Assembly (NCBI GenBank): GCA_019347645.1
Contig: JAHWKZ010000001.1
Span: forward strand, 1-58,995
From: Gemmatimonadota bacterium
GTDB taxonomy: Bacteria > Gemmatimonadota > Gemmatimonadetes > JACCXV01 > JAHWKZ01
Reading direction: 5' to 3'
Length of the DNA stretch: 58,995 nucleotides
Shown: one piece after another, positions 1-8,920 of the stretch
Position numbering within the stretch: position 1 is the first letter of the stretch
Layout of the letters: the number at the start of each line of letters is the position of its first letter
Notes under the pieces: model-generated
Database searches by the model: none
What the model was told of the DNA's origin: nothing
Seen by the model: the letters and a program-made list of their open reading frames with translations, nothing else
Translations under genes and position numbers: made by a program

Positions 1-1251
1 GCCCATGTAGGGGCGCAGGGCTTCGGGCACGGTCACCGAGCCGTCCTGGTTCTGGTAGCTCTCGAGGATCGCGATCATCGTCCTCGGGAGCGCGAGCGCG
101 GAGCCGTTCAGCGTGTGCGGATGGTACGTCCCGCCGCCGTTCTCGTGCCGCGCTCGCAGCATCGCCCGCCGGGCCTGGTAGTCCTCGCAGTTGGAGCACG
201 AGGAATCCTCGAGCCACATCTCGCACCCCGGCGCCCACACCTCGAGGTCGTACGTCTTGGCGGCGGCGTTCCCCATGTCGCCGGCGGCCAGCAGAACCAC
301 CCGATAGGGGAGCTCCAGCGCCTGGAGGAGCGCCTCGGCGTCGACGGTCAGCGACTCGAGCGCGTCGTAGGAGTCCTCCGGCTCGACGATCTCGAACAGC
401 TCCACCTTGTCGAACTGGTGGACGCGGATCAGCCCCCGGGTCTCGCGGCCGTGGGCGCCCGCCTCGCGGCGGAAGCACGGCGTATACGATACGTACCGGC
501 GCGGGAGGGTACCGGGATCGAGGATCTCCTCGCGGTGCCATCCCATGATGGGGACCTCGGCGGTCGGTATCAGGTACAGGTCGTCGACCTCGGCGTGGTA
601 GAGCTGGTCGGCGAACTTCGGCAGGTGGCCGGTGGCCGTCGCGGTGACGGGGTTCACCAGGTACGGGGGCGCGAGCTCGAGGTACCCCTTGCCGCGGTGG
701 GTGTCGAGCATGAACGAGATCAGCGCCCGGGCGAGTGCGGCGCCATCCCCGACGAGGCCCACGAACCCGCTCCCGGCGACCTTGGCCGCGCGGTCGAGCT
801 CGAGGATCCCCAGCTCGGGACCGAGGTCCCAGTGGGCCCTGGGCTCGAAATCGAAGGTCCTCGGCTCGCCCCACTCGCGGACGAGCACGTTGTTCTCCGG
901 CCCGCCGACCGGCACCGACGCGTGCGGCAGGTTCGGGATCTCCAGGAGCATCGAGTCGAGCGTCTCCCTGTGGGCGTCGGCCTCCTCGTCCAGGGACTTG
1001 ATCCGGTCCGCCACCTCGCGCATCTCGGCCTTCAGCGCCTCGGCCTCGTCGCTCTTCCCCGACTGGATCAGGGTGCCGATCTCCTTCGAGCGGGCGTTGC
1101 GTACGGCTTTCAGCCGCTCGCTCTCCACCAGCAGCCGACGGTGCTCCTCGTCGAGGGAGACGAGCCGTTCCACGTCGGCGCTCTCGCCGCGCTTCTCCAG
1201 CCCGTCGCGGAGCGCGTCCGGAGCGTTCCTGAGCAGCCGCACGTCGAGCAT
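1..1251 (-). CDS. serS: Seryl-tRNA synthetase, 3' end cut by window edge
   Basis: Class II aminoacyl-tRNA synthetase that charges tRNA-Ser (and tRNA-Sec, whose gene lies at 13.7 kb) with serine in the cytoplasm. The first ~110 residues form the charged, coiled-coil tRNA-binding arm (MLDVRLLRNAPDALRDGL onward). The catalytic domain follows, with motif 2 as CFRREAGAHGRETRGLIR and a motif 3-like NGSALALPRTMIAILE near the left edge. 417 codons are visible, so only a few residues should be missing from a family length of about 420-430. The ATG sits two bases after the TAG of the upstream lipoprotein gene, so the two are probably cotranscribed. Confidence 0.97.
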   Translation of the reverse strand, partial: MLDVRLLRNAPDALRDGLEKRGESADVERLVSLDEEHRRLLVESERLKAVRNARSKEIGTLIQSGKSDEAEALKAEMREVADRIKSLDEEADAHRETLDSMLLEIPNLPHASVPVGGPENNVLVREWGEPRTFDFEPRAHWDLGPELGILELDRAAKVAGSGFVGLVGDGAALARALISFMLDTHRGKGYLELAPPYLVNPVTATATGHLPKFADQLYHAEVDDLYLIPTAEVPIMGWHREEILDPGTLPRRYVSYTPCFRREAGAHGRETRGLIRVHQFDKVELFEIVEPEDSYDALESLTVDAEALLQALELPYRVVLLAAGDMGNAAAKTYDLEVWAPGCEMWLEDSSCSNCEDYQARRAMLRARHENGGGTYHPHTLNGSALALPRTMIAILESYQNQDGSVTVPEALRPYMG

Positions 1252-1253
1252 CG

Positions 1254-1847
1254 CTATGGCGACTCCTCCGTCCCGACGGTCACGTCACGGTTCAGCGGCT
1301 GCCGCTGATACGCCCAACGGAATCTCACGAACCGGGAGCGGGGGTCGTCGGGGATCTCCCGGCCCACCTCGGTGACCTCGAGCTTCGCGTAGTTGATGGG
1401 GACGATGATGCCGCCGAGGCTCGTGATCCGAAACGCGTAGACGTGGCCTTCGACGACCTCGGCCGGCTCGTCCGTGTAACCGCTCTCCGGTACCGTCGTC
1501 ACCGCCTCGAACGTCTGCACCCCGCGGGACTCGGTGAGGTCCAGGATGCCGGTCCTCGTGAGCGACAGGCCCGGCGCCACGTCCGTGAACGGTCGGAAGA
1601 CGAGCGTTTCGGCGGCGGCATCCAGGACCCAGGTTCCGTTGGACGGGGTATCCCCGGTCCCCACGAAGAACCGCTCCCCGGCCGGGAAGATCCATCCGCT
1701 CGGGAAGCCCTCGAGCGCCAGCTCCCACACCTGGCTCGATCCATGGGAGACCAGCGGCGTGGTGCCCCGGAAGGGATTCTCCTCGTCGCACCCGACGATC
1801 ACGAGGATCGTCAGCGCCGCCGCGACTGTTCGGATCGTCCGCATCAT
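1254..1847 (-). CDS. Hypothetical lipoprotein, 197 aa
   Basis: Begins MMRTIRTVAAALTILVIVGC, a short basic n-region, a hydrophobic core and a Cys after VIVG, so a lipoprotein signal is likely. The rest is a beta-rich, Trp/Phe-containing domain with no family I recognise. The ATG was chosen because it forms an ATGA overlap with the stop of the upstream reductase gene and has a GCGAGGG ribosome site. An open extension further upstream in this frame merely overlaps the reductase. It sits between a sugar-nucleotide reductase and serS and gives no functional clue. Confidence 0.75.
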   Translation of the reverse strand: MMRTIRTVAAALTILVIVGCDEENPFRGTTPLVSHGSSQVWELALEGFPSGWIFPAGERFFVGTGDTPSNGTWVLDAAAETLVFRPFTDVAPGLSLTRTGILDLTESRGVQTFEAVTTVPESGYTDEPAEVVEGHVYAFRITSLGGIIVPINYAKLEVTEVGREIPDDPRSRFVRFRWAYQRQPLNRDVTVGTEESP

Positions 1848-2803
1848 ACCCTCGCCTGTCTCTCCTCGGCTCCGATTCTGTTCCGCCAGTCGTCCAGCAG
1901 ATCGCGAGCCGTCTCCTGCCATCCGATCCGCGGCGACCAACCGGTCGCCGCCTCCACCTTCGACGGGTCGCCCACGATCCATTCGACCTCCGTGGGGCGG
2001 AGCCGCTCCTCGTCCCGCTCGAGCGTCACCGGACGCTCCGCCAGGCCGACCAGCGTCTCCAGCGCGTCCCCGATCGTGCGGCCGATGCCGGAGCAGACGT
2101 TGTACGCCTCGCCGGGCTGGCCGCGCTCCAGGAGCGCCGCATAGGCGCCCACCACGTCCCGGACGTCGGAGAGGTCACGGACCGCGCCGAGCCAACCCAC
2201 CCGGATCGTCGGCGGTCCCGCGCCCGCCTCCGCCAGAGCGATCCTCCGGGCCACCGACGGGAAGACGAACCGCGGATCCTGCCCGGGTCCCGTATGAGGA
2301 AACGCCCGGACCCGGATGACCGGCAGGCCGAACCCCCGGGCGTACTGGTGGCCCAGCAGGTCCTGCGCGGCCTTGCTCGTCCCGTACGGCGTGATCGGCG
2401 CGAGCGGGGCCGACTCGTTCACCGGCCCGTCCTCCGGCTCGCGGCGTCCGTACACCTCGCTCGAGGAGACCACGACCACCCGCGCCGCGTCCGCCTCCCG
2501 GCACGCTTCCAGCACGTGCAGCGTCCCGAGCGCGTTGACCTGGAAGGTGGCGTCGGGATCCTCGAACGCCGTCGCCACGCTCGTCTGCCCCGCGAGGTGG
2601 ACGACCGCGTCGGGCTCCGCCTCCCGGATCGCCCGCGTGGTCGCCGGCGCGTCGGTGACGTCGAGCGCCACGACCTCCGCGGCCCCCTGGACGGCTCCCC
2701 CCGGCGACAGCGAACTCCCGATCACCCCGTGCCCATCGTCCGCGAGCCGGGCGGCCAGATGCCGTCCGACGAAGCCATCGATTCCGGTGACGAAGACGCG
2801 CAT
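1844..2803 (-). CDS. NAD-dependent epimerase/dehydratase, GDP-4-keto-6-deoxy-mannose reductase-like
   Basis: Extended short-chain dehydrogenase of 319 residues. The N-terminal Rossmann motif is TGIDGFVGRHL, followed by VVHLAGQTS, the serine strand VVVVSSSEVYGRR and the catalytic YGTSK. The C-terminal half carries the substrate-side DLSDVRDVVGAY and a YNVCSG strand. This pattern and length match the Rmd/GMD branch, which reduces or dehydrates GDP-linked 6-deoxy sugars. A GDP-mannose-producing ManC-type enzyme at 4936-6003 supports a GDP-sugar substrate, but the exact reaction cannot be fixed from sequence. Confidence 0.85.
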   Translation of the reverse strand: MRVFVTGIDGFVGRHLAARLADDGHGVIGSSLSPGGAVQGAAEVVALDVTDAPATTRAIREAEPDAVVHLAGQTSVATAFEDPDATFQVNALGTLHVLEACREADAARVVVVSSSEVYGRREPEDGPVNESAPLAPITPYGTSKAAQDLLGHQYARGFGLPVIRVRAFPHTGPGQDPRFVFPSVARRIALAEAGAGPPTIRVGWLGAVRDLSDVRDVVGAYAALLERGQPGEAYNVCSGIGRTIGDALETLVGLAERPVTLERDEERLRPTEVEWIVGDPSKVEAATGWSPRIGWQETARDLLDDWRNRIGAEERQARV

Positions 2804-2852
2804 GCGATCGACGGGACGTGAGGGGCGGGATCAGGGCGCCGACGGAGGATCG

Positions 2853-2882
2853 AAGATACCCGCCCGCGGCGAAACGGAGCAA
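2853..2882 (-). promoter_or_regulatory. Promoter candidate for the reductase-lipoprotein-serS genes
   Basis: Read on the minus strand: TTGCTC (2877-2882), an 18-base spacer, then TATCTT (2853-2858). It lies in the 88-base gap between the TfoX-N gene and the reductase start, about 50 bases before the ATG. The 18-base spacing recurs in other promoter candidates of this window. Confidence 0.5.
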
Positions 2883-2891
2883 GCGCGTAGA

Positions 2892-3221
2892 CTACCCGCC
2901 GCGCGCCGCCCGCGTGGCCTCGGCCGACCACTCGAGGAGCGCATCGGGGTCCTCGAGCACATCGCCCGGCACCTCCCAATAGCGACGCAACGTCTGGCGC
3001 TCGGTCGCCTGGAAGCGTGAGCAGCCTCGGGACTCGTACCGGCTCCGCGTGGCGTCGTCGGTCTTCAGGTAGAGCCGCCCCCGGTGGACGATGCCGAAGA
3101 AGGTGTCGCGTTGATAGAGGCCCCAGCCGCCGAACATCCGCCTGGCCCGCACACCGCCGAGGGGCTCGAGGCGCTCCACCACCCAGTCGGCGAACGAGCG
3201 ATCGCCTGGATCGGCGCTCAT
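2892..3221 (-). CDS. TfoX/Sxy N-terminal domain protein, 109 aa
   Basis: Small cytoplasmic protein consisting of the TfoX N-terminal domain alone: a helix with FADWVVERLEPLGG, the family hallmark VRARRMFGGWGLYQRDTFFGI and the strand RLYLKTD. In gammaproteobacteria TfoX/Sxy activates competence genes. Stand-alone N-domain proteins of this size are common and mostly uncharacterised, so a competence role should not be assumed. It overlaps or abuts the stop of the GlmU-like gene (a single base between them), so translation is probably coupled. Confidence 0.85.
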   Translation of the reverse strand: MSADPGDRSFADWVVERLEPLGGVRARRMFGGWGLYQRDTFFGIVHRGRLYLKTDDATRSRYESRGCSRFQATERQTLRRYWEVPGDVLEDPDALLEWSAEATRAARGG

Positions 3222-3222
3222 C

Positions 3223-4446
3223 TCACCGCCCGACTCCGTGGAGCGAGCGAAGCATCTCTCGCTCGCCCTCGCCCAGCGACTGATCGCGTCGATCCATGGC
3301 GGTGGACGCCGCGCGCTCGAACGGCTCCCAACGCACGGGGACCCGGTCCGAGCCGTCGAACCACGAGAATTCCGGGAGGCGCGGCGGGCTCACCGCCCGG
3401 CCGCCGAAGACGTGGGAGCCCGCTCCGATCCGGGCCCCGGTGGTGAGGAGCGTGCCGATTCCGGTCTTCACGTGGTCGCCCAGGAACGCCCCCACTTTCA
3501 GCAGCCCGGTGTCGATCCGTCCCTCCGCCGCCTCGACCCGCACGGACCCGTAGGTGTTCTTCAGATCGCTGGTGACGGTGTCCGCGCCCAGGTTCGTCCA
3601 CTCGCCCAGGACGGAATGACCGACGAACCCGTCGTGGGCCTTGTTCGCGAACCCCTGGAGGATGGTCTGCTCGATCTCCCCACGGACCTTGCACCGCGGA
3701 CCGATCGAGGCGCCGCCGCCGACCTCGCCGCCGAGGACGACGCTCTCCCGGCCCACGTAGAGAGGGCCGCGGAGACGGGCGTGAGACGCGACCCTGGCGC
3801 CCGAGTCGAGGACGATCGGGCCCTCCCGGACGTCGAGGACGACGAAGGGCCCGACCGTCACGTCGGGCCCCACCTTCAGGTCGTCGTCGTCTCCGAGCAG
3901 CACGAGGGGGTCGACGGCGGCGACGGAATCGACGCCCGCGAACCCGACGGCGTCCCGTTCGATCAGGCCGGGATTGGCGGCCATGACCGACCAGATCGCG
4001 TCCAGGAAGAGCCCCTCCACCGACCGCACCGGGAGTCCGAGGCCGGCCAGCCGCTCGACCAGCTCCCGAGGCGAGCCCGGCCCCTCGCCGGCGAGCTCGG
4101 CGGCCGCCCCGCCGTCCAGCCGCCACGCCACGGGCGCGTCGTCGAGCCGCCACTCGGCCGGGTCCTCCCCGAGGTCGAGCTCGGCGGGCGGGACCCAGGA
4201 GGACAGCGCCACGAGCAGGCCTTGCCCGGGATCCGGCCAGCGGTTGAGCACCGGGCGGTCTCCCGAGCGGAAGGCGCAGCCGGTCACCGACTCGTCGCAC
4301 CAGAGAGAGGCGACCCCGCCGACGACCTCCGCCCAGCGGGCCCGGAAGGTCATCGTCCCCGCCAGCAGGTCGGCCACCGGACGCGCGGCGGCCAGCGGCC
4401 AGAAGGACTCGCGGTGGGGATCGACCAGGACGAGCGGCGGCGTCAA
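3223..4446 (-). CDS. Alternative GlmU-type nucleotidyltransferase/acetyltransferase
   Basis: 407 residues. The N-terminal part opens with LVLVDPHRESFWPLAAARPV and ADLLAGTMTFRARW, which matches the 'alternative bacterial GlmU' family (TIGR03991-like) rather than the classical GlmU start. The C-terminal half (from about residue 210) has hexapeptide-type turns such as LGDHVKTGIGTLLTTGARIG, expected of a left-handed beta-helix acyltransferase. The likely role is making UDP-GlcNAc or a related nucleotide sugar for peptidoglycan and lipid A. The start is TTG, preceded by a GAGG site; no better ATG exists nearby. Substrate is inferred from family only. Confidence 0.8.
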   Translation of the reverse strand: MTPPLVLVDPHRESFWPLAAARPVADLLAGTMTFRARWAEVVGGVASLWCDESVTGCAFRSGDRPVLNRWPDPGQGLLVALSSWVPPAELDLGEDPAEWRLDDAPVAWRLDGGAAAELAGEGPGSPRELVERLAGLGLPVRSVEGLFLDAIWSVMAANPGLIERDAVGFAGVDSVAAVDPLVLLGDDDDLKVGPDVTVGPFVVLDVREGPIVLDSGARVASHARLRGPLYVGRESVVLGGEVGGGASIGPRCKVRGEIEQTILQGFANKAHDGFVGHSVLGEWTNLGADTVTSDLKNTYGSVRVEAAEGRIDTGLLKVGAFLGDHVKTGIGTLLTTGARIGAGSHVFGGRAVSPPRLPEFSWFDGSDRVPVRWEPFERAASTAMDRRDQSLGEGEREMLRSLHGVGR

Positions 4447-4456
4447 GGGCCCGACC

Positions 4457-4939
4457 TCAAGGATCGGAGCGGACCGCGGTGCGCACCGTCCAGGCGCCTT
4501 CGACCCCCTCGGAGACGAGCCGCTCGCGGAGCCGCTCGGCGGCCCCCCGGTCGAGGAAGTCCCCGACCCGCACCTTCCACCACGGCTCGGCCCACTCGAC
4601 GTACACGGGCTGATCGACGAGCCTCTCGATCCTTCCCGCGAAGGCCTGGGCGGAGGCGCGATCGGGATCGGCCAAGACCTGGACGCGCCATCCGGTCGTC
4701 GTGGACGGCGAGACGGGACGCACGGTCCCGGTCGTCACCGTCGCGCGCTCCACCCGGGTGGTGTCGGGGAGGTCTCCGGAGAGCGTGTCGGCCCGGTAGG
4801 TGCCATCGGCCTCCACCCGTCCGACGACGACCGGCTCCTCGGCGGGATCGGCGGCGTCGGGATCCCGCTCCGCGTACCGTGGAGCGCACCCCCACGCCGC
4901 CCACCCCACCAGGGCGAGGGCCACGACCGCGCGCCTCAC
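4457..4939 (-). CDS. SPOR-domain lipoprotein, 160 aa
   Basis: Starts at GTG with the site GGAAGGAGG seven bases upstream; the GTGA overlaps the stop of the guanylyltransferase gene. The N-terminus VRRAVVALALVGWAAWGC is a lipoprotein signal with Cys after AAWG. An acidic/Pro linker leads to a C-terminal SPOR-like domain (about residues 85-155): GWRVQVLADPDRASAQAF, then VYVEWAEPWWKVRVGDF and a closing AAERLRERL helix. SPOR domains bind denuded peptidoglycan glycan strands, so a periplasmic wall-associated role is likely. Confidence 0.85.
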   Translation of the reverse strand: MRRAVVALALVGWAAWGCAPRYAERDPDAADPAEEPVVVGRVEADGTYRADTLSGDLPDTTRVERATVTTGTVRPVSPSTTTGWRVQVLADPDRASAQAFAGRIERLVDQPVYVEWAEPWWKVRVGDFLDRGAAERLRERLVSEGVEGAWTVRTAVRSDP

Positions 4940-6003
4940 CGACCCGCCTCCTTCCGACCGGTCACCGAGCGGACGAACGCCTTCAGGTCGTCCAACCGCT
5001 CCCGTGAGACGACCAGCGTCTCGTCGATGGTCCGCACCACGACGACGTCCGAGAGGCCGAGCGCGGAGATGCGTCCCGACTCCGACCACGCGACGAGATC
5101 CGTGCACTCCTCCAGCTCGACGTCACCGACCGCCACGTTGCCCCTCGCATCGAGTTCCATCCAGCGGGCGAGCGCGTCCCAGGAGCCGACATCGTCCCAA
5201 CCCCAGTCGCTGGCGGGAAGGACGGCGGCGCGATCGGTCTGCTGCATGATCCCGTAGTCGATCGAAGTCGACTCGACGGTCGCGTAGAAGCGCTCGAGGG
5301 ACCGTCGCGGACCCTCGTCCCACCCCGTCACGGCGGCCTGGACCGTCTTCCGCATCAGCGGCAGGTGGCGGCCGTACTCCTCGAGGAACACCGAGGCGCG
5401 CCCGCAGAAGAGCCCGCTGTTCCAGTAGTGCCGGCCATCGTTCCAGAGACGACGGACCGTCTCGGCGTCGGGCTTCTCGAGGAAGGCCGCCACCTCGTAC
5501 GCCTCGACCGTCGTCACGTCGAGCGGCTCGCCGCGGCGGACGTAGCCGTAGCCGGTCTCGGGTCGGCTGGGGACGATCCCGAACAGGACGAGGAGGGCGC
5601 GCTCGGCGGCGAGCTGGAAGGCCCCCTGAACGGAGTCACGGAAGGCGTCGACGTCGCCCACGGCGTGATCGGCCGGCAGAGCCAGGAAGACCGCATCCGG
5701 GTCCCGCGCCTCCAGCAGGCCGGCCGCGAGGCCGACCGCGGGCGCGGTATTCTTCCCCTCCGGCTCACCGATCACGTTGCCGCGCGGTACCTCCGGGAGC
5801 TCACGGGCGACCTCGTCGACCAGGGTAGCGTGGGTGAGGACCATCGTCCGCTCCGGGGACACCACCCCGTCGAGCCGGTCCACTGTCTCCCGAAGCAGGG
5901 TGCGATCGGACAGGAGCGGCAGGAGCTGCTTGGGTCGCAGGGGGGTCGAGGCGGGCCAGAACCGCTCGCCCGTTCCGCCGGCGAGGACGACGGCGTAGTT
6001 CAA
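4936..6003 (-). CDS. manC: Mannose-1-phosphate guanylyltransferase (ManC type, no cupin)
   Basis: Transfers GMP from GTP to mannose-1-phosphate to give GDP-mannose for surface polysaccharide. 355 residues; N-terminal VVLAGGTGERFWPAS is the nucleotide-binding loop, RPKQLLPL the PKQ signature, and FVEKP-type AFLEKPDAET lies mid-protein, followed by WNSGLF. The C-terminal isomerase (cupin) domain of bifunctional ManC is absent, which is the usual form outside proteobacteria. The start is TTG with GGAGG six bases upstream. A downstream GDP-sugar reductase fits the same pathway. Confidence 0.92.
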   Translation of the reverse strand: MNYAVVLAGGTGERFWPASTPLRPKQLLPLLSDRTLLRETVDRLDGVVSPERTMVLTHATLVDEVARELPEVPRGNVIGEPEGKNTAPAVGLAAGLLEARDPDAVFLALPADHAVGDVDAFRDSVQGAFQLAAERALLVLFGIVPSRPETGYGYVRRGEPLDVTTVEAYEVAAFLEKPDAETVRRLWNDGRHYWNSGLFCGRASVFLEEYGRHLPLMRKTVQAAVTGWDEGPRRSLERFYATVESTSIDYGIMQQTDRAAVLPASDWGWDDVGSWDALARWMELDARGNVAVGDVELEECTDLVAWSESGRISALGLSDVVVVRTIDETLVVSRERLDDLKAFVRSVTGRKEAGR

Positions 6004-6048
6004 AGCGGACCTCCGTGGAGATTCTCCGTCGCGGAGCGAGTCGGTGGA

Positions 6049-6077
6049 AGTATAACGGCGGGGGGATCGTCGGGCGA
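6049..6077 (-). promoter_or_regulatory. Promoter candidate upstream of manC
   Basis: On the minus strand TATACT (6049-6054) is a near-consensus -10 box about 45 bases before the manC start. The -35 position (6072-6077, TCGCCC) is a poor match, so the call rests on the -10 box alone. Confidence 0.4.
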
Positions 6078-6130
6078 AGGCGGTGGGAGGCCGGATCGAG
6101 GGCCGGCTCCGGCCTCCCCGTTTCCATGGT

Positions 6131-6706
6131 CTACGGGGTGGTGTCCGCCGCGGTGGGAGCCGCTCCCGGCATGTCGGCTCCGCCGGCCGTCGCTCCTCCC
6201 TCGATCGGGCCGTCGCTGTTCCAGATGTCGCGGTGCCACTTCCAGCCGTCCGCCGTGTTCTTCCAGACGACGACGTAGGAGCCCCGGTCCAGCGGTCCTT
6301 CGGCGCCGCGCATCTCGAACCGGCCGACCTCCCAGGCCATGCCCTCGCCGGCGGGCTGGACCTCGTCGGTCTGGAGCTCCACCCCCGTCAGTCCGGCCCG
6401 CTCGGCGGCTCCGGTCCAGAAGTCCACGATCGCCGTCATCCCCTCGACCGGTGCGGCCCCGGGGGGAAAGATCCTGGCGTCCTCGGTGTAGATCCCCCTC
6501 ACTCCCCCGGCGACGTCGCCGGCCGCCACCGCTTCGCCGACCCGGTCGTTGGCCGCCTCGATCGCCGCCCGGATCTGCGCCGGATCCTCTGCCGCAGCGG
6601 TGTCCGCCGGCTGCTCGTCCACGTCCGCTTCCCGACCGTCCTCGGCGCAGGCCATCAGCAGGGCGACCCCCAGAACCAGGGCCATCGTCTCGAATCCTCT
6701 CTTCAT
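6131..6706 (-). CDS. Lipoprotein with SnoaL/DUF4440-like domain, 191 aa
   Basis: N-terminus MKRGFETMALVLGVALLMAC with a Cys in lipobox position, then an acidic linker. The domain (about residues 40-155) has IRAAIEAANDRVGEAVAAGD, YTEDARIFPPGA, GMTAIVDFW and a closing WKNTADGWKWHRDIWNS, the typical layout of the SnoaL/ketosteroid-isomerase-like DUF4440 fold. Such proteins may bind or turn over small ligands, but function is unknown. A GGGAGG ribosome site and a strong upstream promoter support this ATG. It is a single-gene unit between manC and recG. Confidence 0.8.
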   Translation of the reverse strand: MKRGFETMALVLGVALLMACAEDGREADVDEQPADTAAAEDPAQIRAAIEAANDRVGEAVAAGDVAGGVRGIYTEDARIFPPGAAPVEGMTAIVDFWTGAAERAGLTGVELQTDEVQPAGEGMAWEVGRFEMRGAEGPLDRGSYVVVWKNTADGWKWHRDIWNSDGPIEGGATAGGADMPGAAPTAADTTP

Positions 6707-6739
6707 CCTACCTCCCGTTCGTGGTTCGATGGACTTCCC

Positions 6740-6769
6740 CTTATACGCCACTCGACCGCGGGCGGTCAA
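6740..6769 (-). promoter_or_regulatory. Strong sigma70-like promoter for the SnoaL-like lipoprotein gene
   Basis: Minus strand: TTGACC (6764-6769), 18-base spacer, TATAAG (6740-6745), about 35 bases before the ATG at 6706. This is one of the two best matches to the -35/-10 consensus in the window. Confidence 0.65.
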
Positions 6770-6793
6770 CCTCGTCCGGAAGCGCCGGTTCCG

Positions 6794-8920
6794 CTACCCC
6801 TGGCGGACCAGATCCGCGTCGCGCTCGGCCAGCCGGGCGAGCTTCTCGCGCAGCCCGCGGTGCTCGGGACGCTCGAGGCCGGGGTCGGCGTCAGCGACCG
6901 CGAACGCCGCGGCGCGCGCGCGGGCGAGATGATCGACGTCGCGCTCGACGTCGGCGATCCGGAAGTCGGGGACGCCGTGCTGCCGGGTCCCGAAGACGTC
7001 CCCCTGGCCCCGGAGACGCAGATCCTCCTCGGCGATCACGAACCCGTCGTGGGTCCGGGCGATGACGCCGACGCGATCGCGGGCGGCGTAGCCGGCGTCG
7101 GGGGATACCATGAGGAAGCAGCGAGCGGGCTTCTCGCCGCGCCCCACCCGCCCGCGGAGCTGGTGCAGTTGCGAGAGGCCGAATCGTTCGGCGTGCTCGA
7201 TCACCATGAAGGTGGCGCCGGGGACGTCCACCCCGACCTCGATAACGGTGGTAGCGACCAGCAGGTCGACCTCGCCGGCCGCGAACTCCCGCATGACGCG
7301 GTCCTTCGCCTCGGAAGAGAGACGCCCGTGGACGAGGGCCACGCGGGCGTCGGGGAAACGCGCCGCGAGCGCTTCGTAGCCGCTGGTGGCATCCTTCAGG
7401 TCCATCGCCTCGCTCTCCTCCACCAGCGGGTAGACCACGTACCCCTGCTCGCCGGCGGCGAGACGAGCCCCCAGGAAGGCGTAGAGATCCTCCCGCCGGC
7501 TCTCGCCGAGGACGTGCGTCTTCACCGGCCGCCGGCCGGGCGGCAGCTCGTCGAGACGGGAGACGTCGAGGTCGCCGTAGAAGGTGAGCGCGAGCGAGCG
7601 CGGGATCGGCGTGGCGGTCATGACCAGGACGTCCGGCACCCCGGTGGCGGCGGACGCCTCGACGGCCTCCTCGAGACCGCCCTTGCGGGTGAGGGCCAGG
7701 CGTTGAGCGACCCCGAATCGATGCTGCTCGTCGACGATCGCGAGGCCGAGGCGGCGGAAGTCGACTCCGGACTGGATCAGGGCATGGGTGCCGATCGCGA
7801 CGTCGATGGTGCCTTCCGCGAGTCCCGCCAGGATCGGCTCGCGCGCCCTCCCGGTCACGCTCCCCGTCAACAGCGCCACCGAGACGTCCCGCTCGACGAG
7901 CCCGGCGGTCTCGAGGAGCGCGCCGACGTTCCGCGCGTGCTGCTCGGCGAGGATCTCGGTCGGCGCCATGAGGGCGCCCTGCACGCCGCTCTCCACCGCG
8001 CGCAGGAGCGCCAGCAGCGCCACGATCGTCTTCCCCGAACCCACGTCGCCCTGGAGCAGCCGGCTCATCGGCCGGCTCCTCCGCATGTCGCGGAATATCT
8101 CCAGCAGGACGCGCCGCTGGGCGGCCGTCAGGTCGAACGGGAGGCTCCGGCCGAGGCGCGGTACGAGATCCCCCTCGGTCCCCATCGCGATCCCGGCCTC
8201 CGGACGCCGCCGCGCCACGGCCTTGAGCGCCAGGCGCAGCTCCCACCAGAAGAATTCCTCCCACACGAAGCGCCGCCGCGCGCGGTCGCGATCGAGCGGC
8301 GTGGCCGGCCAGTGGAGGTCGAACAGGGCACGCGAGAGGGGTGGCAGCCCATGCTCCTCGAGAAGCCGCCGGGGCAGGGGGTCTTCGACCGGACCGAGGC
8401 GATCGAGGGCCGCCCTCGTCCACGCGCGGAGCGCCTTCTGGCTCACGTTCTCGGTCAGCGGGTAGACCGGCAGGACCTCCGGCGGCTCCTCGCCCGAGCC
8501 CGGGTCCATGGTCTCGAAGTCGGTGGGTGCGATCTGCAGGCGCGTGCCGTATCGCCCCACCGGGCCGATGGCCCGGATCTCGTCGCCGCGGGAGATCCGC
8601 CGCTCGACCCACGGCTGATTGAACCACACCAGCTGGATGGTTCCGGTTCCGTCGTCCAGAAGCGCGGTGACCAGGGTCCGCCGGCCGCGAAGGCGTCGCG
8701 AGCCGACGGTCGTGATCCGCCCGACCACGCACACCACCTCGCCGGGGACGAGCGCCTCCACGGACGTCGTGCGGCGGGCGTCGAAGTAGTCGCGCGGGTA
8801 GTGGTGGAGGAGGTCCTCGACCGTGGCGATCCCCAGGCGCGCCAGGTCCTTCGCCTTCCTCGGCCCGAGACCCGGGAGGAAGCGAACGTCGGTCTCCAGG
8901 GTCGTGGTATCGCCGCTCAG
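6794..8920 (-). CDS. recG: ATP-dependent DNA helicase RecG
   Basis: Branch-migrating helicase that remodels stalled forks and Holliday junctions. Order: N-terminal wedge/OB domain (DVRFLPGLGPRKAKDLARLGI, then a VCVVGRITTVGSRRLRGRRT strand set), Walker A LLQGDVGSGKTIVAL, the DEQH box IVDEQHRFGVAQR, motif III VMTATPIPRSLA and the C-terminal helicase lobe with HQLRGRVGRGEKPARCFL. The end is clear. The start is not: no ATG, GTG or TTG fits near the N-terminus of the family. A CTG at 8918-8920 overlaps the ftsY stop as CTGA and has GAGGGA upstream; a GTG at 9067 would overlap ftsY by about 150 bases. Confidence 0.93.
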   Translation of the reverse strand: MSGDTTTLETDVRFLPGLGPRKAKDLARLGIATVEDLLHHYPRDYFDARRTTSVEALVPGEVVCVVGRITTVGSRRLRGRRTLVTALLDDGTGTIQLVWFNQPWVERRISRGDEIRAIGPVGRYGTRLQIAPTDFETMDPGSGEEPPEVLPVYPLTENVSQKALRAWTRAALDRLGPVEDPLPRRLLEEHGLPPLSRALFDLHWPATPLDRDRARRRFVWEEFFWWELRLALKAVARRRPEAGIAMGTEGDLVPRLGRSLPFDLTAAQRRVLLEIFRDMRRSRPMSRLLQGDVGSGKTIVALLALLRAVESGVQGALMAPTEILAEQHARNVGALLETAGLVERDVSVALLTGSVTGRAREPILAGLAEGTIDVAIGTHALIQSGVDFRRLGLAIVDEQHRFGVAQRLALTRKGGLEEAVEASAATGVPDVLVMTATPIPRSLALTFYGDLDVSRLDELPPGRRPVKTHVLGESRREDLYAFLGARLAAGEQGYVVYPLVEESEAMDLKDATSGYEALAARFPDARVALVHGRLSSEAKDRVMREFAAGEVDLLVATTVIEVGVDVPGATFMVIEHAERFGLSQLHQLRGRVGRGEKPARCFLMVSPDAGYAARDRVGVIARTHDGFVIAEEDLRLRGQGDVFGTRQHGVPDFRIADVERDVDHLARARAAAFAVADADPGLERPEHRGLREKLARLAERDADLVRQG